64,000 nt of DNA, from the NCBI GenBank assembly GCA_050288165.1, contig JBNKDG010000003.1:248001-312000 (forward strand), written 5' to 3'. Of this stretch, positions 1 to 9,506 are shown in pieces (the first letter of the stretch is position 1; every line of letters starts with the position of its first letter). The stretch is from JAPHTQ01 sp050288165 (GTDB lineage Bacteria > Pseudomonadota > Gammaproteobacteria > Thiohalomonadales > Thiohalomonadaceae). A program made the translations under genes and the position numbers. Under the pieces are notes generated by a model that saw only the letters and a list, made by a program, of their open reading frames with translations, was not told the DNA's origin and ran no database searches.

Positions 1-130
1 GCTGGATCTCGATTTCGAGTTTTCCAGTAAGTTGGTGGGGTTGGCGATGGGACCGGTGTTCAGTCAGATCGCCAATACCCTGGTGGATGCCTTCTCCAAA
101 CGCGCGGTGGATGTCTATGGAAAAGAGTAA
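1..130 (+). CDS. ratA: RatA family toxin / coenzyme Q-binding START-domain protein, C-terminal part
   Basis: Only the last 42 residues and the stop are inside the window; the reading frame is open from base 2. The visible tail (FSSKLVGLAMGPVFSQIANT, then VDAFSKRAVDVYG) matches the C-terminal helix of the RatA/COQ10-type polyketide-cyclase (START) family. In E. coli RatA binds 50S subunits, and relatives act in quinone binding. The assignment is supported by the next gene, rnfH, which overlaps its end by 14 bases, and by bamE just beyond; this ratA-rnfH/bamE arrangement is typical of gammaproteobacteria. The N-terminus lies left of the window. Confidence 0.85.
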   Translation, partial: LDLDFEFSSKLVGLAMGPVFSQIANTLVDAFSKRAVDVYGKE

Positions 131-434
131 AACGATTCAGGTGGAAGTGGCCTACGCGAAGCCTGATATTCAGGTGATTGTACCGGTCGCGGTAGAAGAG
201 GGCGCCAGTATTGCTACGGCGATTCACCGTTCAGGTCTGCTCGAGCGTTTCCCCGAGATCGATCTGGAAACGGTCAAGGTCGGTATCTTCGGCAAGCTGA
301 GTAAGCAGGATACAGCGCTGCGGGCCAAGGATCGGGTAGAGATCTACCGGCCGCTGATCGCCGATCCCAAAGAGGTGCGGAAGCAGCGAGCTGCTGAGGG
401 AAAAACGATGAAAAAAGGCGGCGATTCTGCTTAG
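117..434 (+). CDS. rnfH: RnfH family ubiquitin-fold protein
   Basis: A small acidic protein of about 105 residues with the beta-grasp (ubiquitin-like) fold of the RnfH family. The signature is the N-terminal strand VEVAYAKPD, then GASIATAIHRSGLLERFPEI and the C-terminal RVEIYRPLIADPKEVRKQRA. The family is encoded next to ratA or in rnf electron-transport operons; its biochemical role is not settled. Two in-frame ATGs six bases apart (111 and 117) could start it, and the second is chosen because MEKSKTIQVEV begins right at the first strand. It overlaps ratA, suggesting translational coupling, and its stop overlaps the convergent bamE stop by four bases. Confidence 0.85.
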   Translation: MEKSKTIQVEVAYAKPDIQVIVPVAVEEGASIATAIHRSGLLERFPEIDLETVKVGIFGKLSKQDTALRAKDRVEIYRPLIADPKEVRKQRAAEGKTMKKGGDSA

Positions 435-769
435 AGCTTGGGCTCCAGGCTCGGATTTTCCTTTTCCGGTATCTTTCCCGCCCGTTCGATGCGTGCCAGT
501 TTGCTGCCCTTGAATAGCAGGGTGACCCGGTAGCGCTCTTCCAGTTGGTTCCCTTTACTCATGCTGAAATAGTAATCCCAGCGATTGGCGTGAAACGGAT
601 CGGTGAGCAGTGGTGTGCCGAGGATGGCGCGCACTTGTTGCGCATCCATACCGGTTTTCACCCTGGCCAGTTGTGCTTCGGTGACCACATTTCCCTGTTG
701 GATGTCGATTTTATGGGCGCAGGCGGCCAGTGTCAGGGCTGCCAGAAAGTAAATGAGACTCTTTTGCAT
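431..769 (-). CDS. bamE: Outer-membrane assembly lipoprotein BamE (SmpA/OmlA)
   Basis: A 112-residue lipoprotein of the BAM complex, which inserts beta-barrel proteins into the outer membrane. The N-terminus is a type II signal peptide with lipobox LTLAAC, placing the lipidated cysteine at residue 17. The SmpA/OmlA core follows, with GMDAQQVRAILGTPLLTDPF and NRWDYYFS, both hallmarks of BamE. The ATG before QKSLIYFL is taken because it gives a proper signal peptide; upstream in-frame codons would only add a long non-lipoprotein extension. It is divergent from fur, with about 40 bases between the starts, so the two promoters must overlap or interleave. Confidence 0.93.
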   Translation of the reverse strand: MQKSLIYFLAALTLAACAHKIDIQQGNVVTEAQLARVKTGMDAQQVRAILGTPLLTDPFHANRWDYYFSMSKGNQLEERYRVTLLFKGSKLARIERAGKIPEKENPSLEPKL

Positions 770-809
770 TTCGATTAAGCCGGGTCGATAATGGGGCGCA
801 TGATACACA

Positions 810-1262
810 ATGACAGAGCAGGCGGCGAGCAGCATGGGCGGATTAGGTAGCAAGGAACTGAAAGAGGCGGGCCTCAAAGCGACCCTGCCACGGTTGAAGA
901 TCCTGCAGATTTTGGAGAATTCCTCGACTCGCCATCTGAGCGCCGAGGACATCTACCGTGCGCTACTGGAGTCGGGCGAGGATGTTCCCATTGCCACTAT
1001 CTACCGCGTGTTGACCCAGTTCGAGAGCGCCGGTCTGGTGGCGCGGCACAAGTTTGAAGGTGAACACTCGGTATTTGAGCTCAACGAAGGCTCTCATCAT
1101 GATCACATCCTCTGCATAGAGTGCGGCAGGGTAGAAGAGTTCGTCGACGAGACTATCGAAAAGCGGCAAAAGGCCATTGCCGCAGAGCACGGCTTTAGCA
1201 TGACCGACCACAGCCTGATCATTCAGGGGATCTGTACAGCCTGCCAGAAGAAAAAGGGCTGA
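810..1262 (+). CDS. fur: Ferric uptake regulator Fur
   Basis: A 150-residue metal-dependent repressor that controls iron homeostasis by binding Fur boxes in its Fe(II) form. The N-terminal winged helix contains LKATLPRLKILQIL and the recognition helix region PIATIYRVLTQFESAGLV. The dimerisation domain carries the regulatory metal site around GSHHDHILCIEC (residues 94-105) and a second CxxC at 142/145, so both structural zinc pairs are present. It has about a dozen extra N-terminal residues before the conserved start, which may mean a slightly later start codon. It is divergent from bamE and converges on recN, whose stop lies two bases beyond its own. Confidence 0.95.
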   Translation: MTEQAASSMGGLGSKELKEAGLKATLPRLKILQILENSSTRHLSAEDIYRALLESGEDVPIATIYRVLTQFESAGLVARHKFEGEHSVFELNEGSHHDHILCIECGRVEEFVDETIEKRQKAIAAEHGFSMTDHSLIIQGICTACQKKKG

Positions 1263-1264
1263 TA

Positions 1265-2935
1265 TTACTGCTGTGCCTGGCTGATTAACTGCCGGGCATG
1301 CTCAAGGGTTTGCTCGGTGATATTGACCCCGCCGGACATCCGCGCCACTTCCTCTACCCGTACATCACCATCGATCGCCTGCACTACGGTGCGGGTCTCC
1401 TTGCCGTCGCTCTGCTTGCTGATGCGGAAGTGGTGGTGACCCTGCGAGGCGACCTGCGGTTGGTGGGTGACGCAGAGAACCTGGCGGTTTTCACCCAGTT
1501 TGCGTAACTGACGACCAACCATCTCGGCGACACCGCCACCGATGCCGACATCGACCTCGTCGAAGATCAGGGTGGGTATCCCCTCCTGGCTGACGGTGAT
1601 GACCTGAATAGCGAGGCTGATACGTGACAGCTCGCCACCGGAGGCGACCTTGCTCAGCGGTTGCAGCGGTTGGCCCGGGTTGGCGCTGACTCGCAGTTCC
1701 ACACTCTCCAGACCGCTTGCGGAGGGGCCTTTCTCCAGCGGGAGCAGGGCGATGTCGAAACGCCCGCCGCCCATGCCCAATTCCTGCATATTGGCGCTGA
1801 CCGCCTCGGCCAGTTTTTTCGCCGCTTTTTCCCGCCCTGCGCTCAACTGCTGTGCCAGTTGGTTGTATTCGGCATAGCTCTTTTCGATCTCCGCCTGCAT
1901 CCCCTGCAGACGGCTGTCGGAGGCGTTCAACTCATCCAGTTCCTGCTGTAGTTGTTGCAGCAGTCCCGGCAGTTCTTCCGGCGCAACACGGTGTTTGCGT
2001 CCCAGGTTATGCAGGTCGGCGATACGCTGCTCCAGTTGCGCCAGTCGTTCCGGGTCCAGTTCCATGCCGTCGGCGTAGTGGCGCAGTTCGGAGACCGCCT
2101 CCTTGAGCTGGATCGATGCGCCTTCAAGTAGCTGGAGTGGGTTGTCCAGGGTGGCGTCGACAGTTTGCAGCTCCTGCAGCAGGCGCAGCGACTGTTCCAG
2201 TACGCTACTCGCACTCTGGCCCTCGTCGGCATCGAGCAGGTTGACCGCGGTCTGCGCGCCCTCCAGCAGGCGATTGGCGTTGCTCAGGCGGCTGTGCTCC
2301 TGATCCAGTTCGGCCAGTTCACCGGGTGCCGGTTGCAGCGCCTCCAGTTCCTCGACCTGGAAGCGCAGCAGTTCCAGGCGTGAATCGCGCTCGGCGGCGG
2401 CCTGGCTCAGGCTGTCGTACTCCTGCTGTAGTTGCTGCCACTGACGAAACTGGTTTGCCACGGCTTTGGCCAGATCGAGCTGACCGGCATAGGCATCGAG
2501 CAGGCGGCGCTGGATGTCGCGTTTGAGCAGCGACTGGTGGGCGTGCTGACCGTGAATATCGACCAGTTGTTCCCCCAGTTCCTTGAGGGACTGGATCGGT
2601 ACCGGTTGGCCGTTGATGAAGCCGCGGGAGCGGCCATCGGCACCGATGGTACGGCGCAGCAGGCATTCACCTTCGCTGGTCAGTTCGTGCTCTTCCAGCC
2701 AGGCGGCGACTTCAGGTAGATCGGAAATTTCGAACTCCGCGCTGATTTCGGCACGGTCTGCGCCGTGGCGGATTACACCGCTGTCAGCGCGATCGCCAAG
2801 GGTCAGGCCAAGGGCATCAAGTAGGATCGATTTACCGGCGCCGGTCTCGCCGCTGAGTACGCTCATGCCGGGCCGGAAGTCGATCTCCAGCGAATCCACA
2901 ATGGCGAAGTTGCGGATGTGCAGGTGTCTTAGCAT
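1265..2935 (-). CDS. recN: DNA repair protein RecN
   Basis: A 556-residue SMC-like ATPase that tethers broken DNA ends during double-strand break repair. Walker A GETGAGKS sits at residues 29-36. A long coiled-coil region rich in Leu, Gln and Glu follows, and the C-terminal half carries the ABC signature KVASGGELSR and Walker B LIFDEVDVGIGG. Length is normal for the family (about 553). It starts three bases after nadK on the same strand, so nadK-recN form one operon, as in E. coli. No LexA-type box was found in the short space between them. Confidence 0.96.
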   Translation of the reverse strand: MLRHLHIRNFAIVDSLEIDFRPGMSVLSGETGAGKSILLDALGLTLGDRADSGVIRHGADRAEISAEFEISDLPEVAAWLEEHELTSEGECLLRRTIGADGRSRGFINGQPVPIQSLKELGEQLVDIHGQHAHQSLLKRDIQRRLLDAYAGQLDLAKAVANQFRQWQQLQQEYDSLSQAAAERDSRLELLRFQVEELEALQPAPGELAELDQEHSRLSNANRLLEGAQTAVNLLDADEGQSASSVLEQSLRLLQELQTVDATLDNPLQLLEGASIQLKEAVSELRHYADGMELDPERLAQLEQRIADLHNLGRKHRVAPEELPGLLQQLQQELDELNASDSRLQGMQAEIEKSYAEYNQLAQQLSAGREKAAKKLAEAVSANMQELGMGGGRFDIALLPLEKGPSASGLESVELRVSANPGQPLQPLSKVASGGELSRISLAIQVITVSQEGIPTLIFDEVDVGIGGGVAEMVGRQLRKLGENRQVLCVTHQPQVASQGHHHFRISKQSDGKETRTVVQAIDGDVRVEEVARMSGGVNITEQTLEHARQLISQAQQ

Positions 2936-2938
2936 GGC

Positions 2939-3808
2939 TTAGCCGCCCCACTTCAGCTTGGCACGCAGGATCTGGTAGTGGTCATGGGTCTGTGGGTGGA
3001 TCAGGCGGACCTTGTGCTCCTTCTTGCAGATCAGGATGCGGTCGCCTTCGATCAGGCTGAGGTTGATCTGGCCGTCGCAACTGACCTGCGCGTGGCTTTC
3101 GCCGTGACCACGTACCACCATTTCCAACTGGTTGTCGGCGTCGACCACGATGGGTCGGTAACTCATGCTGTGTGGGCAGATCGGTACCAGGACCACCGCA
3201 TCCAACTCAGGATGGAGGATCGGGCCGCCGCCGGAGAGGGCGTAGGCTGTGGAACCGGTCGGGGTGGAAACGATCAGGCCGTCGGAGCGGGTTTTGTTGA
3301 CGAAGACACCGTTCACATAGGTGTCCAGTTCGATCATCCGCGCCACATCCCATTTGTGGACCACGATATCGTTAAAGGCGTCCGCCTCGCTGATCTGTTC
3401 GCCGTCGCGATAGATGCGGCAGTGGAGCAGGAAGCGCTCCTCTTCGGTATAGCGACCGTCAAGGATCTCGTCGAGCCGTTCCTGCATCTCCGCCGGGGAG
3501 ATGTCGGTCAGGAAGCCGAGACGGCCCAGGTTAAGGCCGAGCAGGGCAGGGTCGTAACCCGCCAGACTGCGGGCGGCGTTGAGGAAGGTACCGTCGCCGC
3601 CGGTGACGATGATCAGATCGCACTCGCGACCCAACTGGTCGCGTTTGGCCAGCGGCAGGCCGTGATCAGGCCAAAAACCGGAGGTGGCGGCATCGAGCAT
3701 GAGCTCGACATGCTTGGTCAGAAGATAGTCGCGTAGTGCGTTCAGCGTCTCGCTGACGCTCTTGTCTTCGAACTTGCCGATGATGCCGATACGCTTGAAA
3801 CCTGCCAT
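2939..3808 (-). CDS. nadK: NAD kinase
   Basis: A 289-residue cytoplasmic enzyme that phosphorylates NAD to NADP using ATP. The diagnostic GGDGT loop is at residues 70-74 (TGGDGTFLNAAR), followed by NLGRLGFLTDI, the NE/D-type motif region, and TPTGSTAYALSGGGPI for substrate binding. The start at MAGFKRIGIIG aligns with family N-termini; an upstream in-frame extension through MLSFVQFCR is possible but would overlap promoter sequence. It is the first gene of the nadK-recN operon and is divergent from hrcA, with the CIRCE operator in the shared intergenic space. Confidence 0.95.
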   Translation of the reverse strand: MAGFKRIGIIGKFEDKSVSETLNALRDYLLTKHVELMLDAATSGFWPDHGLPLAKRDQLGRECDLIIVTGGDGTFLNAARSLAGYDPALLGLNLGRLGFLTDISPAEMQERLDEILDGRYTEEERFLLHCRIYRDGEQISEADAFNDIVVHKWDVARMIELDTYVNGVFVNKTRSDGLIVSTPTGSTAYALSGGGPILHPELDAVVLVPICPHSMSYRPIVVDADNQLEMVVRGHGESHAQVSCDGQINLSLIEGDRILICKKEHKVRLIHPQTHDHYQILRAKLKWGG

Positions 3809-3876
3809 TCCTGACTCCCTGCAAAATTGCACGAAACTTAACATGTTAGGAACCTTCCGACCAGTCACCCCCCGGC

Positions 3877-3905
3877 TTGACAGGGCATCTCTGACATGGA
3901 TAATT
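3877..3905 (+). promoter_or_regulatory. Sigma-70-type promoter for the hrcA-grpE-dnaK-dnaJ operon
   Basis: A perfect -35 hexamer TTGACA (3877-3882) is followed after 16 bases by GATAAT (3899-3904; ATAATT one base later at 17-base spacing), a five-of-six match to the -10 consensus. The predicted transcription start falls inside the CIRCE inverted repeat just downstream, so bound HrcA would block initiation. Seen in sequence; not experimentally mapped. Confidence 0.75.
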
Positions 3906-3910
3906 CGCGG

Positions 3911-3937
3911 TTAGCACTCACCCGATGGGAGTGCTAA
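3911..3937 (+). promoter_or_regulatory. CIRCE operator (HrcA binding site)
   Basis: The inverted repeat TTAGCACTC, nine bases, GAGTGCTAA is an exact match to the CIRCE consensus. It lies between the promoter and the hrcA start, so HrcA autoregulates the whole chaperone operon. No second copy was found before grpE, dnaK or dnaJ. Confidence 0.97.
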
Positions 3938-3977
3938 TAGTCGGTTGCCACCCTGGATCCATTTGTGGAAGAGGAAG

Positions 3978-5018
3978 ATGTCCGGTCCCGAGCTGAATGA
4001 TCGCGCTCAATTGCTGCTGAAGAACCTCGTGGAACGCTATATCCGCGACGGTCAGCCTATCGGTTCTCGCACCCTCTCCAAAGAGACCGGTCTGGAGCTG
4101 AGTTCCGCCACCATCCGTAATGTGATGGCCGATCTGGAGGAGTACGGGCTGATCCATTCGCCTCACACTTCCGCCGGCAGGGTACCGACGATCAAGGGCT
4201 ACCGTCTGTTTGTCGATAACTTGCTGACCTTCAAGCAGCCTGACAGGGCGCAGATCAGTCAACTGCAACAGCGCATGGGCAGCAGCGCCGACCCTGAGCA
4301 GATTTTGACCATCGCCTCGCAGCAGCTTTCCGATGTGACCGGCATGGCCGGGGTGGTGATGGTGCCGAAGCGCAAGCTGGTGGCGCTGCGCCAGGTGGAG
4401 TTTCTGCCCCTGTCGCACAACCGGGTGCTGGCCATTCTGGTGATCAACGAGCGCGAGGTGCAAAACCGCATTATCCAGACCGAACGCAACTACAGCGACG
4501 CCGAGTTACAGCAGATCGCTAATTACCTGAACAAGGTCTGTTCCGGTAGCGATCTGCGTCAGGCGCGTACCGCTCTGCTGAAAGAGATGGACGATACGCG
4601 CAGTCATATGAACCAGTTGATGGCCGATGCGGTACGCATGGCCCAGGAGGTCTTCGCCACCGATGAAGAGGATGGTGATTTCCTGTTACAGGGACAGACC
4701 AATTTGATGTCCTACGAAGAGATGTCCAACGTCGGCAAACTGCGGCGTCTGTTCGATGCCTTCAATCAGAAGCGCGACATCCTGCAACTGCTGGATCAGG
4801 CGGTACAGGCCGACAGGGTACAGCTCTTTATCGGCACCGAATCGGGTTACGAAGTGCTCGATGAGTGCAGTGTGGTGACCTCGCCCTACAAGGTGGATGG
4901 CGAGGTGATGGGGGTGCTCGGTGTCATCGGTCCGACCCGCATGGCCTATGATCGGGTGATCCCCATTGTCGATGTCACCGCGCAGTTGCTGGGTGCATCC
5001 TTGAATCAGATTAAATAA
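3978..5018 (+). CDS. hrcA: Heat-inducible transcription repressor HrcA
   Basis: A 346-residue repressor of class I heat-shock genes; it binds CIRCE and is kept active by GroEL. The N-terminal winged helix is clear: ERYIRDGQPIGSRTLSK, LSSATIRNVMADLEEYGLI and HSPHTSAGRVPTIKGYR. The GAF-like and dimerisation domain ends in GVLGVIGPTRMAYDRVIP, the family's C-terminal signature. The ATG before SGPELND is chosen for its GAGGAAG ribosome-binding site and its fit to family starts. It is the first gene of the operon. Many well-known gammaproteobacteria use sigma-32 without HrcA, so this circuit is informative about lineage. Confidence 0.97.
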   Translation: MSGPELNDRAQLLLKNLVERYIRDGQPIGSRTLSKETGLELSSATIRNVMADLEEYGLIHSPHTSAGRVPTIKGYRLFVDNLLTFKQPDRAQISQLQQRMGSSADPEQILTIASQQLSDVTGMAGVVMVPKRKLVALRQVEFLPLSHNRVLAILVINEREVQNRIIQTERNYSDAELQQIANYLNKVCSGSDLRQARTALLKEMDDTRSHMNQLMADAVRMAQEVFATDEEDGDFLLQGQTNLMSYEEMSNVGKLRRLFDAFNQKRDILQLLDQAVQADRVQLFIGTESGYEVLDECSVVTSPYKVDGEVMGVLGVIGPTRMAYDRVIPIVDVTAQLLGASLNQIK

Positions 5019-5036
5019 GCCCCGACTTTGTGGGGC
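5019..5036 (+). other. Short hairpin between hrcA and grpE
   Basis: GCCCC (5019-5023) and GGGGC (5032-5036) can pair around an 8-base loop right after the hrcA stop codon. There is no U-run, so it is not a standard terminator. It may stabilise the mRNA end or lower read-through. Confidence 0.4.
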
Positions 5037-5093
5037 AACAGATTGTCGCCGTTAACGGCAACCAGGTAGAAACAAGCAAGACGGAGTGAAGGA

Positions 5094-5663
5094 ATGAGTG
5101 AAGAGAAAGTCTCGACCGAAGCGGAAAACGAAGCGGTGAACAACCCCGCGGCGGAGGATGCCGAAGTCGATATGGACCGCCTGCTGGAAGACGCACGGGC
5201 CAAGGCTGATGAGCACTGGGACAAACTGCTGCGCCTGCAGGCGGAGATGGAAAACAGCCAGCGTCGCGCCCAGCGTGAGCTGGAGAACGCGCATAAATAC
5301 GGTTTGGAGAAGTTCGCTCAGGAGTTGCTGCCGGTCAAGGATAGCCTGGAGATGGGGTTGGCTGCGGTGGATGAAAACGAGCACGAGGCCTTCCTCAAGC
5401 TGCGTGAGGGCACTGAGATGACCCTGCGTATGCTCTCCTCGGCGTTGGAAAAGTTCGGCATCAAAGAAGTGGATCCCCAGGGACAGCCATTCAGCCCGGA
5501 ACAGCATCAGGCGATGGCGATGCAGGAATCCGCCGACCACGCGCCGAATACGGTGATGGCCGTGATGCAGAAAGGTTACCTGATCAACGACCGCCTGCTA
5601 CGACCCGCGATGGTGATCGTCAGCAAGGCACCTGCCGCACCTGCGGTGGATGAGAAGGCTTGA
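5094..5663 (+). CDS. grpE: Nucleotide exchange factor GrpE
   Basis: A 189-residue co-chaperone that releases ADP from DnaK. It has an acidic, disordered N-terminus (about residues 1-35), a long helical coiled coil (LRLQAEMENSQRRAQRELEN) and the C-terminal beta domain with the family signature around PEQHQAMAMQESADHAPNTV and GYLINDRLLRPAMVIVSK. It sits between hrcA and dnaK on the same strand and is part of the CIRCE-controlled operon; the start is preceded by a GGAGTGAAGGA ribosome-binding region. Confidence 0.97.
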   Translation: MSEEKVSTEAENEAVNNPAAEDAEVDMDRLLEDARAKADEHWDKLLRLQAEMENSQRRAQRELENAHKYGLEKFAQELLPVKDSLEMGLAAVDENEHEAFLKLREGTEMTLRMLSSALEKFGIKEVDPQGQPFSPEQHQAMAMQESADHAPNTVMAVMQKGYLINDRLLRPAMVIVSKAPAAPAVDEKA

Positions 5664-5704
5664 ATTGGTACACAAAGACCACATTAACAGCGTAGATATT
5701 TAAC

Positions 5705-5719
5705 CCCCGCGGAGCGGGG
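5705..5719 (+). other. GC-rich hairpin between grpE and dnaK
   Basis: CCCCGC, loop GGA, GCGGGG form a perfect 6-bp stem 26 bases before the dnaK start. No U-run follows. It may be a processing or stability element that lets dnaK be expressed above grpE. Confidence 0.45.
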
Positions 5720-5745
5720 CAAAACAGAATCTGGAGCATTGAACT

Positions 5746-7674
<1,929 letters not shown>

Positions 7675-7696
7675 ACGGATGCAGCTGTAACCATCC

Positions 7697-7730
7697 ACAA
7701 CGCCAGCCAGGTTAGCCTGCCTGGCGTTGT
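7697..7730 (+). other. Strong hairpin between dnaK and dnaJ
   Basis: ACAACGCCAGCCAGG and CCTGCCTGGCGTTGT pair over 15 positions with one mismatch around the tetraloop TTAG. No U-run follows, and dnaJ lies 60 bases further on. Inferred role: a partial terminator or 3'-end stabiliser that keeps DnaK in excess over DnaJ. Confidence 0.65.
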
Positions 7731-7791
7731 GCCTGTCTGGGTTGGCTGTCCGATGAATTTGGCAGAATAAATAGACGAAGCAAAAAACACT

Positions 7792-8928
7792 ATGTCACAA
7801 CGCGATTACTACGAAGTACTGGGTGTGCAACGCAACGCCACCGAGGCCGAGATCAAGAAGGCCTTCAAAAAGCTGGCGATGAAGTATCACCCGGACCGTA
7901 ACCCGGATAACAAGGAAGCCGAGGAGAAATTCAAGGAGGCCAAGGAGGCCTATGACATCCTCTCCGACGCCAAGAAGCGTGCCGCCTACGATCAGTTCGG
8001 CCATGCTGGTGTGCAGGGCGGAATGGGTGGTGGTCCCGGTGGCTTCGGCGGCGGTGGTGCTTCATTCTCCGATATCTTCGGCGACGTGTTTGGCGATATC
8101 TTCGGTGGCGGAGGTGGTCGTGGTGGTCAGCGCGTCTATCAGGGTGCCGACCTGCGCTACAACCTGGAATTGAACCTGGAAGAGGCGGTTGCCGGAACCA
8201 CTGTGCAGATCCGTGTGCCCACCCTGGTGACCTGCCAGGAGTGCAGCGGCAGCGGGGCGAAAAAAGGCACCACACCGACCACCTGTCCGACCTGTCACGG
8301 TCAGGGGCAGGTGCGCATGCAGCAGGGCTTTTTCTCTCTGCAACAGACCTGCCCGCGCTGTCACGGCAGCGGCAAGATCATTAGCGACCCCTGTAACAAC
8401 TGCCACGGCGAAGGCCGGGTGCAGAAGCAGAAGACCCTTTCGGTCAAGGTACCGCCCGGTGTCGACAATGGTGATCGGATCCGTCTTTCCGGCGAAGGCG
8501 AGGCGGGAGAGAACGGCGGACCGCCGGGCGATCTCTATGTGCAGATATCAGTACGCGAACACCCGATCTTCAAGCGTGACGGCAGCGATCTTTTTTGTGA
8601 AGTACCGGTCAGCTTTGCCACCGCAGCTTTGGGTGGCGAACTGGAAGTGCCGACCCTCGACGGCAAGGTGAAACTCAAGGTGCCTGCCGAAAGCCAGACC
8701 GGCAAACTGTTCCGCCTGCGCGGCAAAGGGGTGAAGTCGGTGCGCGGCAGTCATGTCGGTGACCTGCTGTGCAAACTGACGGTGGAGACCCCGGTCAATC
8801 TCTCTGCCAAGCAGAAAGATCTGCTGCGTGAGTTTGAAAGCAGCCTGCAGGGCAACGGCAAGCACAGCCCGCGCTATACTTCGTGGCTCGATGGGGTAAA
8901 GAAATTTTTTGACGACATGAAGCTCTAA
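7792..8928 (+). CDS. dnaJ: Chaperone protein DnaJ (Hsp40, type A)
   Basis: A 378-residue co-chaperone that stimulates DnaK ATPase and binds unfolded clients. The J domain has the HPD motif at residues 33-35. A Gly/Phe-rich stretch (about 73-115) follows, then the zinc domain with all four CxxCxGxG repeats (CQECSGSG, CPTCHGQG, CPRCHGSG, CNNCHGEG), then two beta-sandwich domains. All expected parts are present. It is the last gene of the CIRCE operon, separated from dnaK by 117 bases that hold a strong hairpin. Confidence 0.98.
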   Translation: MSQRDYYEVLGVQRNATEAEIKKAFKKLAMKYHPDRNPDNKEAEEKFKEAKEAYDILSDAKKRAAYDQFGHAGVQGGMGGGPGGFGGGGASFSDIFGDVFGDIFGGGGGRGGQRVYQGADLRYNLELNLEEAVAGTTVQIRVPTLVTCQECSGSGAKKGTTPTTCPTCHGQGQVRMQQGFFSLQQTCPRCHGSGKIISDPCNNCHGEGRVQKQKTLSVKVPPGVDNGDRIRLSGEGEAGENGGPPGDLYVQISVREHPIFKRDGSDLFCEVPVSFATAALGGELEVPTLDGKVKLKVPAESQTGKLFRLRGKGVKSVRGSHVGDLLCKLTVETPVNLSAKQKDLLREFESSLQGNGKHSPRYTSWLDGVKKFFDDMKL

Positions 8929-8981
8929 CGCGCTAAAGTGTCGGAGACGCGCCACTGGGTGCGAGTCAAAAGGGAAGTGCC

Positions 8982-9479
8982 ATGACAGACAAAAAAATTG
9001 ACGGTCAACGTCGCCGTTTACTTGGTGCCGCAGCAGCGGGTGCGGGAATTGCCGCGTTGAGTGCTGGTAAAGCTGAGGCGCAGAACAGCGTGGACGATCT
9101 CCACTTTCCCGGTGATGAACCGCAGCATAAGGTGGTCTACCAGTTTAACAAGGTGGAACTTGGCTACCAGGATCACGTGATCTTTTCCGTCGGTGAGATG
9201 GTGCGCAAATATGGCGATAACATCAAAGTCGTCGTGGTGGCGTTTGCCGAAGGGATCCACATCCTCGGTAAACACCCAGGGCGAGAAGTGAAGGAAGAGT
9301 TACGCCAGCGCGTTTCATCCCTGGCCAAATACGGGGTCGAGTTTCACGCCTGTGGCAACACCATGAAAAGTCTCAAGTGGACGGAGAAAGATATTGTCGA
9401 TTTCGCCACCGTGGTGGAAGTCGGCGCCTCCGACCTGATGGAATTACAGGAACAAGGTTACAGCTATATCAGTTGGTAA
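8982..9479 (+). CDS. Tat-exported DsrE/DsrF-family protein
   Basis: A 165-residue protein. The N-terminus has a twin-arginine signal (GQRRRLLGAAAAG, residues 8-20, then an Ala-rich segment ending near AEA), so it should act in the periplasm. The mature part is a DsrE-like sulfur-carrier fold: HKVVYQFNK, then IKVVVVAFAEGIHIL, and one conserved cysteine in FHACGNTM (Cys124), where DsrE/TusD-type proteins carry persulfide. Related proteins occur in many sulfur-oxidising and sulfide-exposed proteobacteria, but their exact role is unproven. It stands between dnaJ and dapB, 53 bases after dnaJ and 27 before dapB, so read-through transcription is possible. Confidence 0.85.
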   Translation: MTDKKIDGQRRRLLGAAAAGAGIAALSAGKAEAQNSVDDLHFPGDEPQHKVVYQFNKVELGYQDHVIFSVGEMVRKYGDNIKVVVVAFAEGIHILGKHPGREVKEELRQRVSSLAKYGVEFHACGNTMKSLKWTEKDIVDFATVVEVGASDLMELQEQGYSYISW

Positions 9480-9506
9480 TCAGCGTATTCAAAGCAGGAA
9501 AAATCA

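Noticed and set aside
2936..3000. LexA box controlling recN
   Set aside because: No CTGT-N8-ACAG palindrome found near the recN start; the gene is likely read from nadK.
2978..3736. Long plus-strand frame opposite nadK
   Set aside because: No ribosome-binding site or domain; it is the codon-bias shadow of nadK, whose motifs are clear on the other strand.
5019..5036. Terminator after hrcA
   Set aside because: Hairpin without a U-run, and grpE follows in the same operon.
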